From contig CANRJX010000004.1 in the NCBI GenBank assembly GCA_947631095.1, forward strand, positions 1-43,831: DNA of 43,831 nt, given 5' to 3'. Position 1 is the first letter of the stretch, and the number at the start of each line of letters is the position of its first letter. Below, one piece after another: positions 1-8,375 of the stretch. Both the position numbers and the translations under genes were made by a program. The stretch comes from an uncultured Wohlfahrtiimonas sp. Its GTDB lineage: Bacteria; Pseudomonadota; Gammaproteobacteria; Cardiobacteriales; Wohlfahrtiimonadaceae. The notes under the pieces were generated by a model. That model did not search any database and had not been told where the DNA came from. It was given only the letters and a program-made list of their open reading frames with translations.

Positions 1-225
1 TATGATGAAAATCCTGGCGCCGATGTTCCTGTAGAGCAAATGATTCGCAAAGCAACAGATAATACTAAAGGCATTCGCTTAGGTAATATGTTACAAATTC
101 GTACAATCATGGACGAAGAAGCAGAGCAGGTTTGGACAGGTAAACAAACCCCACAACAAGCTTTGGATAATGTTGTAGAGCGTGGTAATGCGTTATTAAA
201 ACGATTTGAACGTGTTAATCAATAG
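1..225 (+). CDS. UgpB-like solute-binding protein, C-terminal fragment (cut by window edge)
   Basis: The open frame runs into the window from its left edge and ends at TAG. The ORF-track start at base 40 is an internal Met; the reading frame is open from base 1. The 74 visible residues ([13 protein letters not shown]... to ...RFERVNQ) match the C-terminus of the complete UgpB encoded next door, with about 59 of 74 residues identical by hand count. This is therefore a tandem paralogue of the periplasmic sn-glycerol-3-phosphate binding protein. By family knowledge it would deliver a glycerophosphoryl-type ligand to the membrane complex UgpAE-UgpC. It is followed by a strong hairpin terminator, so it probably ends its own transcript. 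Whether the upstream part is intact cannot be seen. Confidence 0.9.
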   Translation, partial: YDENPGADVPVEQMIRKATDNTKGIRLGNMLQIRTIMDEEAEQVWTGKQTPQQALDNVVERGNALLKRFERVNQ

Positions 226-244
226 TCGATCAAGATAATATATG

Positions 245-270
245 AGCCCAATCATAGGATTGGGTTTTTT
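245..270 (+). terminator. Rho-independent terminator after the first ugpB copy
   Basis: CCCAATC pairs with GATTGGG around a four-base ATAG loop and is followed by six T. It lies 20 bases after the stop of the upstream ugpB-like gene and separates it from the second copy. The rest of the 226-397 gap is AT-rich; I see no convincing -35/-10 pair there and no obvious PhoB box. Confidence 0.85.
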
Positions 271-397
271 ATTTTGCTTACTTTTTAACTACATTGATTG
301 GGTGTTTAATTTAAAAATATGTGGTAAAAATAGTCCGAGGGTAAAATCTTCAGTTGGACGTATTAAATAAATATAAATTTTATGGAGTAAATCATAG

Positions 398-1708
398 ATG
401 AAATTAAATAAAATTGCTTTGGCAGCTATGTTGGGCGTTGGTTCATTGATGACAGCAACGTATGCACAAACTGAAATTCAATGGTGGCATTCGATGAATG
501 GTGCGTTGAATGATTGGGTGAATGATTTAGCCAATGAATTTAATGCGAGCCAATCGGATTATAAAGTTGTTCCAGTTTTTAAAGGTGACTATGAACAATC
601 TATGACAGCAGGAGTTGCGGCGATTCGTTCTGGTGAAGCCCCTGATATCCTACAAGTTTTTGAAGTGGGTACAGCATCCATGATCCACTCAAAAGGCATC
701 ACAAAATCTGTATCTGAAATTATGAAAGAGAATGATATTCCTTTTGATATTAATGATTATATCCCTGCAGTTGCGAGTTACTATGCATCGCCTGAAGGCG
801 ATTTGTTGTCATTACCATTCAACAGCTCGACAACTGTAATGTATTACAACAAAGATGAATTTAAAAAAGCAGGTTTAGATCCTGATAAAGCACCAAAAAC
901 TTGGAAAGAATTGCGTGAAGCAACAGAAGCTTTGAAAGCAGCGGGTAGCAAATGCCCTATGACTATTTCATGGATGGGATGGACGCAGCTAGAAAGCTTT
1001 TCAGCATGGCATAACGTGCCATATGCGACTAAAAATAATGGTTTTGACGGTTTAGATGTCGAATTACAATTTAATACACCATTGCACGTTAAGCATTTTG
1101 AAAACTTGAATGACATGGCAAAGAATGGTTTATTTGTTTACAAAGGCCGTTCAGTAGCATCTCAGCCTGCATTTTTATCAGGTGAATGTGCAATTTTCAT
1201 GGGTTCATCAGGTTTTTATTCAGGCTTAAAGCGTGATGCACAATTTGAATTTGCAGAAACAACATTGCCATATTATGACGATGTAGAAGGCGCACCACAA
1301 AATACAGTCATCGGTGGAGCAAGTTTATGGGTATTGAATGGTAAACCAGCAGAAAACTATAAAGGCGTTGCTAAATTCTTTGAATTCATTTCAGAGCCTG
1401 AAAGAGCAGCACAAAGCCACATGAGAACGGGTTATTTGCCCGTTACAAAAGAAGCATTTGAAATCACTGAAAAAACAGGTTTCTATAATGAAAACCCAGG
1501 TGCTGATGTTCCTGTAGAACAGATGATTAGAGATACAACTGACAATACAAAAGGTTTACGTTTAGGCAATATGCTTCAAATTCGTACAATCGTTGATGAA
1601 GAAACAGAGCAAATTTGGACAGGTAAAAAAGAACCAAAAGCTGCATTAGATAGCGCAGTTGAGCGTGGTAATGCATTGTTGAAACGTTTTGAGAGAGCGA
1701 ATAAGTAG
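398..1708 (+). CDS. ugpB: sn-glycerol-3-phosphate ABC transporter, periplasmic binding protein UgpB
   Basis: The 436-residue protein is close to the family length (E. coli UgpB is 438). It has a typical Sec signal peptide: a basic MKLNK start, a hydrophobic core, and an Ala-Tyr-Ala-like cleavage site before QTEIQWWHS. Recognisable UgpB stretches include ILQVFEVGTASMI, LPFNSSTTVMYYNKDEFKKAGLDP, IGGASLWVLNGK and [17 protein letters not shown]. It should bind glycerol-3-phosphate or glycerophosphodiesters in the periplasm for import by UgpAEC. The start is supported by GGAG about ten bases upstream. A terminator-like hairpin separates it from ugpA, which would favour a high binding-protein to permease ratio. 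It is the downstream member of a tandem duplication. Confidence 0.96.
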   Translation: MKLNKIALAAMLGVGSLMTATYAQTEIQWWHSMNGALNDWVNDLANEFNASQSDYKVVPVFKGDYEQSMTAGVAAIRSGEAPDILQVFEVGTASMIHSKGITKSVSEIMKENDIPFDINDYIPAVASYYASPEGDLLSLPFNSSTTVMYYNKDEFKKAGLDPDKAPKTWKELREATEALKAAGSKCPMTISWMGWTQLESFSAWHNVPYATKNNGFDGLDVELQFNTPLHVKHFENLNDMAKNGLFVYKGRSVASQPAFLSGECAIFMGSSGFYSGLKRDAQFEFAETTLPYYDDVEGAPQNTVIGGASLWVLNGKPAENYKGVAKFFEFISEPERAAQSHMRTGYLPVTKEAFEITEKTGFYNENPGADVPVEQMIRDTTDNTKGLRLGNMLQIRTIVDEETEQIWTGKKEPKAALDSAVERGNALLKRFERANK

Positions 1709-1716
1709 CTTTGATG

Positions 1717-1753
1717 AAGAAGTGGAGAAACTATTTCTTCACTTCTTTTTTTA
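1717..1753 (+). terminator. Attenuator-like hairpin between ugpB and ugpA
   Basis: AAGAAGTGGAGAAA pairs with TTTCTTCACTTCTT (14 positions, one G-U) around a three-base CTA loop, followed by a run of T. It lies inside an otherwise continuous operon, right after ugpB. Such a structure can terminate part of the transcripts or protect the ugpB message end, a common arrangement after binding-protein genes. Confidence 0.8.
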
Positions 1754-1781
1754 TTAGTATCGAAGCAAAGGCTATAGTTTT

Positions 1782-2660
1782 ATGAAATTATATTTTAAGC
1801 ATTATCGTGTTTTACCATGGCTGTTGATTCTGCCTCAATTAGTCATTATCGCCATTTTCTTTTATTGGCCTGCAGGACAAGCATTGGTCCAAAGTTTTCA
1901 GTTAGAAGATATTTTTGGCACGTCTCGTGAATGGGTTGGCTTTGAAAATTTCCGCACTCTGTTTGCGGATAAAACTTATGTTGGCTCTGTCTATGTAACG
2001 ATTTATTTTTCATTTTGGGTAACGTTGCTGGGCTTAAGTTTATCGCTATTTTTAGCATTTTTTATGCAAAAAGTCGTTCGAGCCTCACTTTTTTATCGCA
2101 CAGCATTAATTTTACCTTATGCAGTATCGCCAATTATTGTCGGTGTATTGTGGACATTTATGTTTGCACCATCGTTTGGTATTGTTTCTTATTGGTTAAG
2201 TAAGATAGGCATTACTTGGAACCATCAATTAGACGCTGATCAAGCGATGTGGTTGGTCATCATTGCTTCGATATGGAAGCAAATTTCTTATAACTTTTTA
2301 TTCTTCTTTGCAGGTTTGCAAGCCATTCCTAAATCATTGATGGAAGCTGCTGCAATTGATGGAGCAGGCCCTTGGCGTAGATTTTTTTCTATCCAATTTC
2401 CTTTATTGTGGCCAACAACATTCTTTTTATGCGTGATCAACGTGGTTTACGTTTTCTTTGATACATTTGCGATCATTGATGCTTTAACGCAAGGTGGGCC
2501 GGGTAAAGCAACATCAACATTGGTATACCGCATTTATTTTGATGGCTTTAAGGCTATGGATTATGGTGGCTCTGCGGCGCAATCTGTAATTCTCATGGGC
2601 TTTGTACTTATGTTGACAATCGTTCAATTCCGTTTCATCGATCGTAAGGGGAATCAATAA
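1782..2660 (+). CDS. ugpA: Glycerol-3-phosphate ABC transporter permease UgpA
   Basis: The product is 292 residues (E. coli UgpA is 295) with about six hydrophobic membrane segments. The binding-protein-dependent permease signature is the cytoplasmic EAA loop, seen here as MEAAAIDGAGPWRRFFSIQFPLL near residue 185. It belongs to the MalF/UgpA half of the MalFG-like inner-membrane permeases and should pair with UgpE, which starts three bases after its stop. The upstream site is a weak AAAGG. It lies between ugpB and ugpE in the canonical order ugpBAEC-Q. Assignment rests on order, length and motif together. Confidence 0.95.
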   Translation: MKLYFKHYRVLPWLLILPQLVIIAIFFYWPAGQALVQSFQLEDIFGTSREWVGFENFRTLFADKTYVGSVYVTIYFSFWVTLLGLSLSLFLAFFMQKVVRASLFYRTALILPYAVSPIIVGVLWTFMFAPSFGIVSYWLSKIGITWNHQLDADQAMWLVIIASIWKQISYNFLFFFAGLQAIPKSLMEAAAIDGAGPWRRFFSIQFPLLWPTTFFLCVINVVYVFFDTFAIIDALTQGGPGKATSTLVYRIYFDGFKAMDYGGSAAQSVILMGFVLMLTIVQFRFIDRKGNQ

Positions 2661-2662
2661 TT

Positions 2663-3505
2663 ATGATAGAGAATCGTCCCGGGTTAAAATTTTTATCCCA
2701 TTTCTTTTTAATCATCTCAGTATTGTTGGTTTGTTTTCCGATCTATTTGGCATTTGTCGCTTCAACGCAAACAGCTCAAGAAGTTGTGAATGTTCCGTTA
2801 TCTTTAGTGCCCGGTGATCAATTTTGGGCAAACTATTCTAAAGCTTTATCAGGCGGTGATGGTGTTTCGATCTCGGCAGCACGCATGCTATGGGTAACAA
2901 CGGTTATGACATTAATCATTGCCTTGGGAAAAATAGCGATTTCGTTATTATCAGCTTTTGCAATCGTCTATTTTAGATTTCCATTTAGAATTTTACTATT
3001 TTGGATCATCTTCATTACTTTGATGTTGCCAGTTGAAGTTCGTATTATTCCAACCTTTGATGTTGTGGCAAACTTAAAAATGTTGAATAGCTATGCAGGT
3101 TTAACCATTCCGTTAATTGCTTCTGCCACAGCAACATTTTTATTCCGCCAGTTTTTTAAGACAGTACCTGATGAGCTCTTAGAGGCAGCGAGGATTGATG
3201 GGGCAGGCGCATTACGTTTTTTTAAAGATATCTTATTGCCATTATCCATACCGACAGTTGCATCGTTATTTGTGATTCAATTCATTTATGGTTGGAATCA
3301 GTATTTGTGGCCACTTTTGATGGCAACCAAAGAAGACATGTTTCCGTTATCTGTTGGATTAAGACAGTTGATGGGGAATGGTGATGTCGCTGTAGATTGG
3401 AATATCGTAATGGCAACAGTTGTGTTGATGCTTATACCACCCATGTTAGTCATCTTATTGATGCAAAAATGGTTGGTAAAAGGCTTGATCGACAGCGAGA
3501 AATAA
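2663..3505 (+). CDS. ugpE: Glycerol-3-phosphate ABC transporter permease UgpE
   Basis: At 280 residues it matches E. coli UgpE (281). It is strongly hydrophobic with about six membrane segments. The EAA loop reads LLEAARIDGAGALRFFKDILLPLS around residue 175, and a preceding FRQFF segment is typical of MalG-like subunits. The ribosome binding site (AAGGGG) overlaps the end of ugpA, suggesting translational coupling. UgpE forms the inner-membrane channel with UgpA and is energised by UgpC encoded 20 bases downstream. Confidence 0.95.
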   Translation: MIENRPGLKFLSHFFLIISVLLVCFPIYLAFVASTQTAQEVVNVPLSLVPGDQFWANYSKALSGGDGVSISAARMLWVTTVMTLIIALGKIAISLLSAFAIVYFRFPFRILLFWIIFITLMLPVEVRIIPTFDVVANLKMLNSYAGLTIPLIASATATFLFRQFFKTVPDELLEAARIDGAGALRFFKDILLPLSIPTVASLFVIQFIYGWNQYLWPLLMATKEDMFPLSVGLRQLMGNGDVAVDWNIVMATVVLMLIPPMLVILLMQKWLVKGLIDSEK

Positions 3506-3525
3506 ACAAAGGAAGTTAGAAAATT

Positions 3526-4632
3526 ATGTCTACAGTTCAGTTAAAAAATATTACTAAGCATTATGGCTCAAAAAGAAAGCCAGGGCCTTTAATCCTTAAA
3601 GGGATTGATATTGATATTCAAGATGGTGAGTTTATTGTTGTTGTGGGTCCATCAGGTTGTGGTAAGTCGACGTTATTACGTGTCATTGCAGGTTTAGAAG
3701 AAAGTTCTGGTGGCACGATTATGATTGGTGATAAAGATGTTACTCAACTTGAGCCTGCTCAGCGTGATATTGCTATGGTTTTTCAAAACTATGCTTTATA
3801 TCCTCACATGAGTGTGCGTGAGAACATGGCTTATGGTGTGAAACTCGCTAAAATGCCGAAAGATGAAATAGATAGACGCATTCAAGATACGGCTAAAATG
3901 TTAGACATCGAGCAACACTTGGATAAAAAACCGAATCAATTATCTGGTGGGCAAAGACAACGTGTGGCGATGGGGCGTGCAATTGTGCGTAAACCAAAAT
4001 TATTTTTATTTGATGAGCCGCTGTCAAACTTGGATGCAAAATTAAGAACATCAACACGTTTAGAAATTCGTCGTCGTCATAATCAAATTGGCATTACTTC
4101 ATTGTATGTGACGCATGATCAAACTGAAGCGATGACATTGGCGGATAGAATCATCATTATGAATGGCGGTGTTGTGGAACAATTTGGTACACCTAGTGAA
4201 ATATTTCATTCACCAGCATCCACGTTCGTAGCTAATTTCATGGGTTCTCCTGCTATGAATTTATTGAATGTAGAGATTAAAGATCAGAAGGTCTATTTGG
4301 GTGATGTTGAGCTGAAAAATATTGCAATACCTGCTGGCATTCAAAATAGTGGTAAAAAAGAGTGGATATTGGGCATTCGTCCTGAACACTTTGAAATCTT
4401 AGCTGAAGAAAACGATCGCTCTTGGAATGTTGTATTGTCTTTGTCTGAAACTTTGGGTTCTGAACAATTGCTATATACCAATTTGGGAAATGTTGCATTG
4501 ACGATTCGAACAGAAGATTCTCGTGATTCGGATAGCAAATATCAACGTCATCAGAGTTTTTATGTCGTGCCAAAATTTGAAGAGATTTTATGGTTTGATG
4601 CAACAACACAAAAAAGATTCATCGATCAATAA
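3526..4632 (+). CDS. ugpC: Glycerol-3-phosphate ABC transporter ATPase UgpC
   Basis: This is a cytoplasmic MalK-type ATPase of 368 residues. It shows, in order, Walker A (GPSGCGKSTLLR, near residue 40), the Q-loop MVFQNYALYPHM, the ABC signature LSGGQRQRVAMGRA (near 140), Walker B LFLFDEPLSNLDAKLR and the H-loop YVTHDQTEAM. The C-terminal third is the OB-fold (MOI/TOBE) regulatory part, including LGIRPEHFEI. It is slightly longer than E. coli UgpC (356). The start has an AAGGAAG site. By motif alone MalK-family members overlap in specificity; the ugp gene order decides the call. Confidence 0.95.
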   Translation: MSTVQLKNITKHYGSKRKPGPLILKGIDIDIQDGEFIVVVGPSGCGKSTLLRVIAGLEESSGGTIMIGDKDVTQLEPAQRDIAMVFQNYALYPHMSVRENMAYGVKLAKMPKDEIDRRIQDTAKMLDIEQHLDKKPNQLSGGQRQRVAMGRAIVRKPKLFLFDEPLSNLDAKLRTSTRLEIRRRHNQIGITSLYVTHDQTEAMTLADRIIIMNGGVVEQFGTPSEIFHSPASTFVANFMGSPAMNLLNVEIKDQKVYLGDVELKNIAIPAGIQNSGKKEWILGIRPEHFEILAEENDRSWNVVLSLSETLGSEQLLYTNLGNVALTIRTEDSRDSDSKYQRHQSFYVVPKFEEILWFDATTQKRFIDQ

Positions 4633-4643
4633 AGGAGTATAAA

Positions 4644-5402
4644 ATGCCAGAAAATTTTAGATACCCAAATTTGATTGCTCATCGTGGAGCAGGCAAAGAA
4701 GCGCCTGAAAACACTTTGGCGGCATTTAGACTGGGTGCAAAAAATGGTTATACAATGTTTGAATGTGATGTGAAGTTATCGAAGGATAAAGAGCTGTTTT
4801 TGCATCATGATGATCATTTAGCACGAACGACCAATAGTGAAGGTTTAGCCAATTTATACACTTGGAATGAGCTTTCTAAAATAGATGCTGGCGGTTGGCA
4901 CTCTATGCATTACACTGGCGAGCCTTTGGCCAGATTAGCGCAATTGGTCGATTTTGTATTGATGAATAAATTCCAGCTAGACATTGAGCTAAAGCCAAAT
5001 GATGGTGAAGCGTATGAAACGGGTGTCGAAGTCGCTAATTATTTAGAAAATCGCTTAGAATTTAATGCTGATAAATATCCATTTTTATTATCATCTTTTC
5101 AGCCGGAAGCTTTGAAAGGGGCAATGGATACTGCACCACATATCCCAAGAGCTCTTTTGGTAGATGATTGGGAAAATGACATTGAGAAGTTTTTTGATAC
5201 ATTATCTGAATTAAAATGTGTTGGTATCATTACTAATTATAGAATTTTATCTGCTGAGATCGTTCATCGTTGCCATAGTTTAGGCGTTTTTGTGATGGTC
5301 TATACTGCAAATGAACCTGAAGATATTAAATATTTATTTTCAATCGGTGTCGATTCTGTAATTACAGATAATATGCGATTTTTAAAAGACTCTATGAGTT
5401 GA
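4644..5402 (+). CDS. ugpQ: Glycerophosphodiester phosphodiesterase UgpQ
   Basis: The 252-residue cytoplasmic GDPD-family hydrolase splits glycerophosphodiesters into glycerol-3-phosphate and an alcohol. The family signature is at the N-terminus: LIAHRGAGKEAPENTLAAF (catalytic His and Arg), then FECDVKLSKDKELFLHHDDHLARTT with the metal-binding Glu/Asp and second His. The C-terminal barrel strands GVFVMVYTANEPED and GVDSVITDN are also typical. No signal peptide is visible, consistent with the cytoplasmic UgpQ rather than periplasmic GlpQ. It begins 11 bases after ugpC with a good AAAGGAG site, so it is the last gene of the ugp operon and processes diesters imported by UgpBAEC. Confidence 0.95.
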   Translation: MPENFRYPNLIAHRGAGKEAPENTLAAFRLGAKNGYTMFECDVKLSKDKELFLHHDDHLARTTNSEGLANLYTWNELSKIDAGGWHSMHYTGEPLARLAQLVDFVLMNKFQLDIELKPNDGEAYETGVEVANYLENRLEFNADKYPFLLSSFQPEALKGAMDTAPHIPRALLVDDWENDIEKFFDTLSELKCVGIITNYRILSAEIVHRCHSLGVFVMVYTANEPEDIKYLFSIGVDSVITDNMRFLKDSMS

Positions 5403-5415
5403 AATTGATGAGTAA

Positions 5416-5450
5416 TAAAAAAAGCTTTGGCAATCGCCAAAGCTTTTTTT
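5416..5450. terminator. Bidirectional terminator between ugpQ and the YkvI-like gene
   Basis: AAGCTTTGGC pairs perfectly with GCCAAAGCTT around a four-base AATC loop, flanked by an A run on the left and a T run on the right. It therefore works on both strands and serves the two convergent genes. Confidence 0.92.
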
Positions 5451-5464
5451 ATTGCATGAAGAAT

Positions 5465-6565
5465 TTATACAGTTGGTGTAGCAATAACTTCTGCTTCTTC
5501 AGTAAGAAGAGCTTCTTTTTGATCTTTTTTAATTTTAAAAGGTGAGATGATTAAAATAGCGATCAATAATAAACCTAAATAGCCAATTAATGGATATAAG
5601 TAAGCAACTAAACTCGTAAAGCCTGCAAAACTGATTAAGAAACCAATAATGCCAGTTACAACTGCAAAGATGTATGAGCGTTTAGTTTGCATTACTGTAA
5701 AGCGTGCAACAAATGCGTAGTACATAGCAACGCCTGTGTTATAAATCATACCGAACAATACAAATGTCATTAATATGCCTAATGTTGGTGAGATATCTTG
5801 GATGATTTTTAATAAAGGTAAGCCAACATCTTTAACGTCATCAATTTTATAGAAAATTGCAAAGTGCGCGATGATGATCAATACGCCAATGCCTAATCCA
5901 CCTAATAAACCACCCCATTTCGCAATATTTTCATTTTTTTCACTACCGCCCATTACTAATGCCATACCCGCGCCGACAGCTACGTTAAATGAAACATAGT
6001 TAATGGTTGAAACAAACCAGTTTGGTAAAGAGCTTGGCACTGATTGTGCAATTGGCTCTAATTCTGCAAGTGTTGTCTGAGCTGATAATAAGCTGTAAGC
6101 ACAGATAATTGCTAATGCGATGATTAATGTTGGTGTGATCGCCGCAATTAAAGCAATAACGCGATTAATTGGCAATAACACAGTTGCGGTTACCAATACT
6201 GTCATGATTAAGCTGCCCACCCAATTTGGTAAAGCATATTGTTGATGAAGCATGCTACCTGCACCCGCAACCATTACAATACCTACGCCAAAGAGCGTTA
6301 AAATAATGATATAGTCGATTGCAATACCCATAAATTTACCGCTGAGTTTATAAATTGCTTCATCATGTGATTGTGCTTTTAAGCGACTGCCCATCATCAT
6401 CAACATCATGCCCATGTAGGCAAATAATCCTGTTGCCACGACTGCACCAGCTGTTCCCCACATGCCAAAGCTCGTGAAGTACTGAAGTATTTCTTGTCCA
6501 GACGCAAAACCAGCGCCAACAATTATTCCTATAAATGCAAATGCCATTTGAATCACTTTATACAT
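5465..6565 (-). CDS. YkvI-like (COG3949) membrane transporter, copy 1
   Basis: The 366-residue polytopic protein has about ten hydrophobic segments. The N-terminus, FIGIIVGAGFASGQEILQYFTSFG, carries the unwound-helix glycine motif seen in LeuT-fold (APC superfamily) transporters and resembles the uncharacterised B. subtilis YkvI family. No substrate is established for the family as far as I know; amino acids or similar solutes are an inference. A second copy lies at 14765-15883 beside lysine/pipecolate genes. The start has AAAGGGG upstream. It diverges from the MHS transporter across a 337-base AT-rich gap and ends at a terminator shared with ugpQ. Confidence 0.75.
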   Translation of the reverse strand: MYKVIQMAFAFIGIIVGAGFASGQEILQYFTSFGMWGTAGAVVATGLFAYMGMMLMMMGSRLKAQSHDEAIYKLSGKFMGIAIDYIIILTLFGVGIVMVAGAGSMLHQQYALPNWVGSLIMTVLVTATVLLPINRVIALIAAITPTLIIALAIICAYSLLSAQTTLAELEPIAQSVPSSLPNWFVSTINYVSFNVAVGAGMALVMGGSEKNENIAKWGGLLGGLGIGVLIIIAHFAIFYKIDDVKDVGLPLLKIIQDISPTLGILMTFVLFGMIYNTGVAMYYAFVARFTVMQTKRSYIFAVVTGIIGFLISFAGFTSLVAYLYPLIGYLGLLLIAILIISPFKIKKDQKEALLTEEAEVIATPTV

Positions 6566-6902
6566 AAATATCCCCTTTGATTTATAAATATGTAGTTAGT
6601 TTGTAGCTAAATAAACCAGCTATATAAACCATATTTTTTGATAAAACACAAATTTTCGGTAGTTAATTTTCAATTTAATGCAAATTTAAATCTTAATCTA
6701 TTGATTTATATTAAACATTTAATACATTAATTTTTGTTAATAGTGAGCTGAAAAATAACCCCGAAATACACCAATAATGCTTGGTGATAATTTAGAGTCA
6801 GTTGATGTTAATAAATATTTTCTTGAAAGGATTGAAATTTTAAAAGAGCTGTGGCTATGATTGTTGTTCATTTAAATTAAATTTAAGCTTAGGAACGTTT
6901 TT
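6566..6902. promoter_or_regulatory. Divergent intergenic region, AT-rich, with a short inverted repeat
   Basis: This 337-base gap must hold the promoters of the YkvI-like gene (leftward) and the MHS transporter (rightward). It is very AT-rich. The one clear element is CACCAA-N6-TTGGTG (6769-6786), a perfect six-base inverted repeat about 115 bases before the MHS start that could be an operator half-site pair. I see no ORF, RNA gene or strong consensus promoter in it. Confidence 0.45.
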
Positions 6903-8222
6903 ATGTCTGCAACCATATCTCAATCGGATAATTATTCTCCCTCCGCACGCCCGTTAAACAAAGAAGATTATAAAACATTAGGTCTCTCATCTTTAGGTGG
7001 GACTTTAGAGTTTTATGATTTTGTTATTTATGCTCTTTATATTGAAACCGTCGTTAAAAAACTGTTTTTACCAGCAGATCTGATGGGAACTGTTTGGGGT
7101 GATATTTATGCTTGGGGTGGCTTTGCTGCAGGTTATATTGCACGTCCGATTGGTGGCATTATTATGGCGCACTTTGGTGATACTTTAGGCCGTAAAAAAA
7201 TGTTTACCTTGAGTGTTGCGATGATGGCATTACCAACATTCGTCATAGGTGTGATGCCAACATATGAAACACTTGGTTTACTTGCTCCTGTTTTATTGAT
7301 CATTATGCGCATGTTCCAAGGCGCAGCAATTGGTGGTGAAATGCCAGGTGCTTGGGTATTTATTGCAGAACACACACCACGCAATCGTTATGGTTTAGGT
7401 ATCGGTGTTTTAACAAGCGGCATCACAGGCGGTATTTTATTAGGTTTCTTAGTTTCTATTTTGATCGACTTAACATTTACTCCTGAAGAAATTTTAGCTT
7501 ATGCATGGAGAATCCCATTTATTGCAGGCGGTTTATTTGGTGTTATTTCTGTGTATTTGCGTCGTTATTTATCTGAAACACCAATTTTCCAAGAGATGGC
7601 TGAACGTAAAGAGTTATCTAAAGAAATTCCCGTTGTCACTGTGATGAAAAAGCATAAATGGGCTTGTATTATTGTGACACTTTTGACGTGGACATTATCT
7701 ACAACAGTAATGGTTGTTATCTTAATGACACCTGTAAAAGTATTGGGGGGCATGTATAAATTATCATCCATTGATGCACGCATTACAGGTTCTATCATGG
7801 CATTAACGCTGACGTTAGGTTGTGTGCTATTTGGTTGGATGGAAGATATTTTAAAAACTCGTTTAACAGCGTTAATTGCCTGGGGCGGTTTAGCCATTAC
7901 ATCTTTCATCTTCTATATGGCTTTGACGATGAATCCAAGCACTGAAACGATCTATTTATTGGCAGGATTAATCGGTTTATTCACAGGCTCAATCGCATTG
8001 ACACCTATCATTGGTACAAGAGCATTTCCTGCAAAAATTCGTTATTCAGGTTTATCATTTTCTTATAACTTAGCATATGCCGCATTTAGTGCGATCACGC
8101 CTGCATTAACGATTTGGTTGCTAGACATTACACCAATCGGTGCAGCTTGGTACATTAGCGTCGTTGCAGTTTTAGGTATTATTGTTGCGTGCTTACCATT
8201 ATCTTATAAAGGTTATCAATAG
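6903..8222 (+). CDS. MFS transporter of the metabolite:H+ symporter (MHS) family
   Basis: The 439-residue protein has about twelve membrane segments. The N-terminal pattern LGGTLEFYDFVIYALY and the loop 2-3 signature AHFGDTLGRKKMF are characteristic of the MHS branch (ProP, KgtP, ShiA, citrate carriers). The second motif, MRMFQGAAIGGEMPGAWVFIAEH, follows in helices 4-5. Substrates in the family range over organic acids, betaines and dicarboxylates, so the cargo cannot be read from the sequence. It is followed on the same strand, after a long-range inverted repeat, by carbamate kinase, which suggests but does not prove that the substrate feeds a carbamoyl-phosphate-yielding pathway. Confidence 0.85.
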   Translation: MSATISQSDNYSPSARPLNKEDYKTLGLSSLGGTLEFYDFVIYALYIETVVKKLFLPADLMGTVWGDIYAWGGFAAGYIARPIGGIIMAHFGDTLGRKKMFTLSVAMMALPTFVIGVMPTYETLGLLAPVLLIIMRMFQGAAIGGEMPGAWVFIAEHTPRNRYGLGIGVLTSGITGGILLGFLVSILIDLTFTPEEILAYAWRIPFIAGGLFGVISVYLRRYLSETPIFQEMAERKELSKEIPVVTVMKKHKWACIIVTLLTWTLSTTVMVVILMTPVKVLGGMYKLSSIDARITGSIMALTLTLGCVLFGWMEDILKTRLTALIAWGGLAITSFIFYMALTMNPSTETIYLLAGLIGLFTGSIALTPIIGTRAFPAKIRYSGLSFSYNLAYAAFSAITPALTIWLLDITPIGAAWYISVVAVLGIIVACLPLSYKGYQ

Positions 8223-8237
8223 GTTGAATCAAGTTTA

Positions 8238-8321
8238 TAGAGAATGCTCAATAATAGTTTTTTTTAATTTTAGATCATTCATTTAATTATTTTTATAACG
8301 TAATTATTGGTGCATTCTCTA
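8238..8321. repeat. Long-range inverted repeat between MHS transporter and carbamate kinase
   Basis: TAGAGAATGC (8238-8247) is repeated in perfect inverted form as GCATTCTCTA (8312-8321). Just inside, AATAAT faces ATTATT, extending the pairing across small internal loops. The intervening sequence is AT-rich with an eight-T run. It could act as an intercistronic RNA stem, an mRNA-end structure for the MHS gene, or a looped operator. Its function is not determined. Confidence 0.6.
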
Positions 8322-8375
8322 TTACACTGTTAGCGTTAATGAGCTTCATTACAACTTTATGAAAAGGAAAACTTT

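Noticed and set aside
226-397. PhoB box or clear promoter before ugpB
   Set aside because: E. coli ugp is Pho-controlled, but I could not find CTGTCATA-like repeats; the TTGGAC/TATAAA pair at 354-377 has only a 12-base spacer.
4277-4609. 110-residue minus-strand ORF in ugpC
   Set aside because: Antisense to the conserved MOI domain of UgpC; shadow frame.
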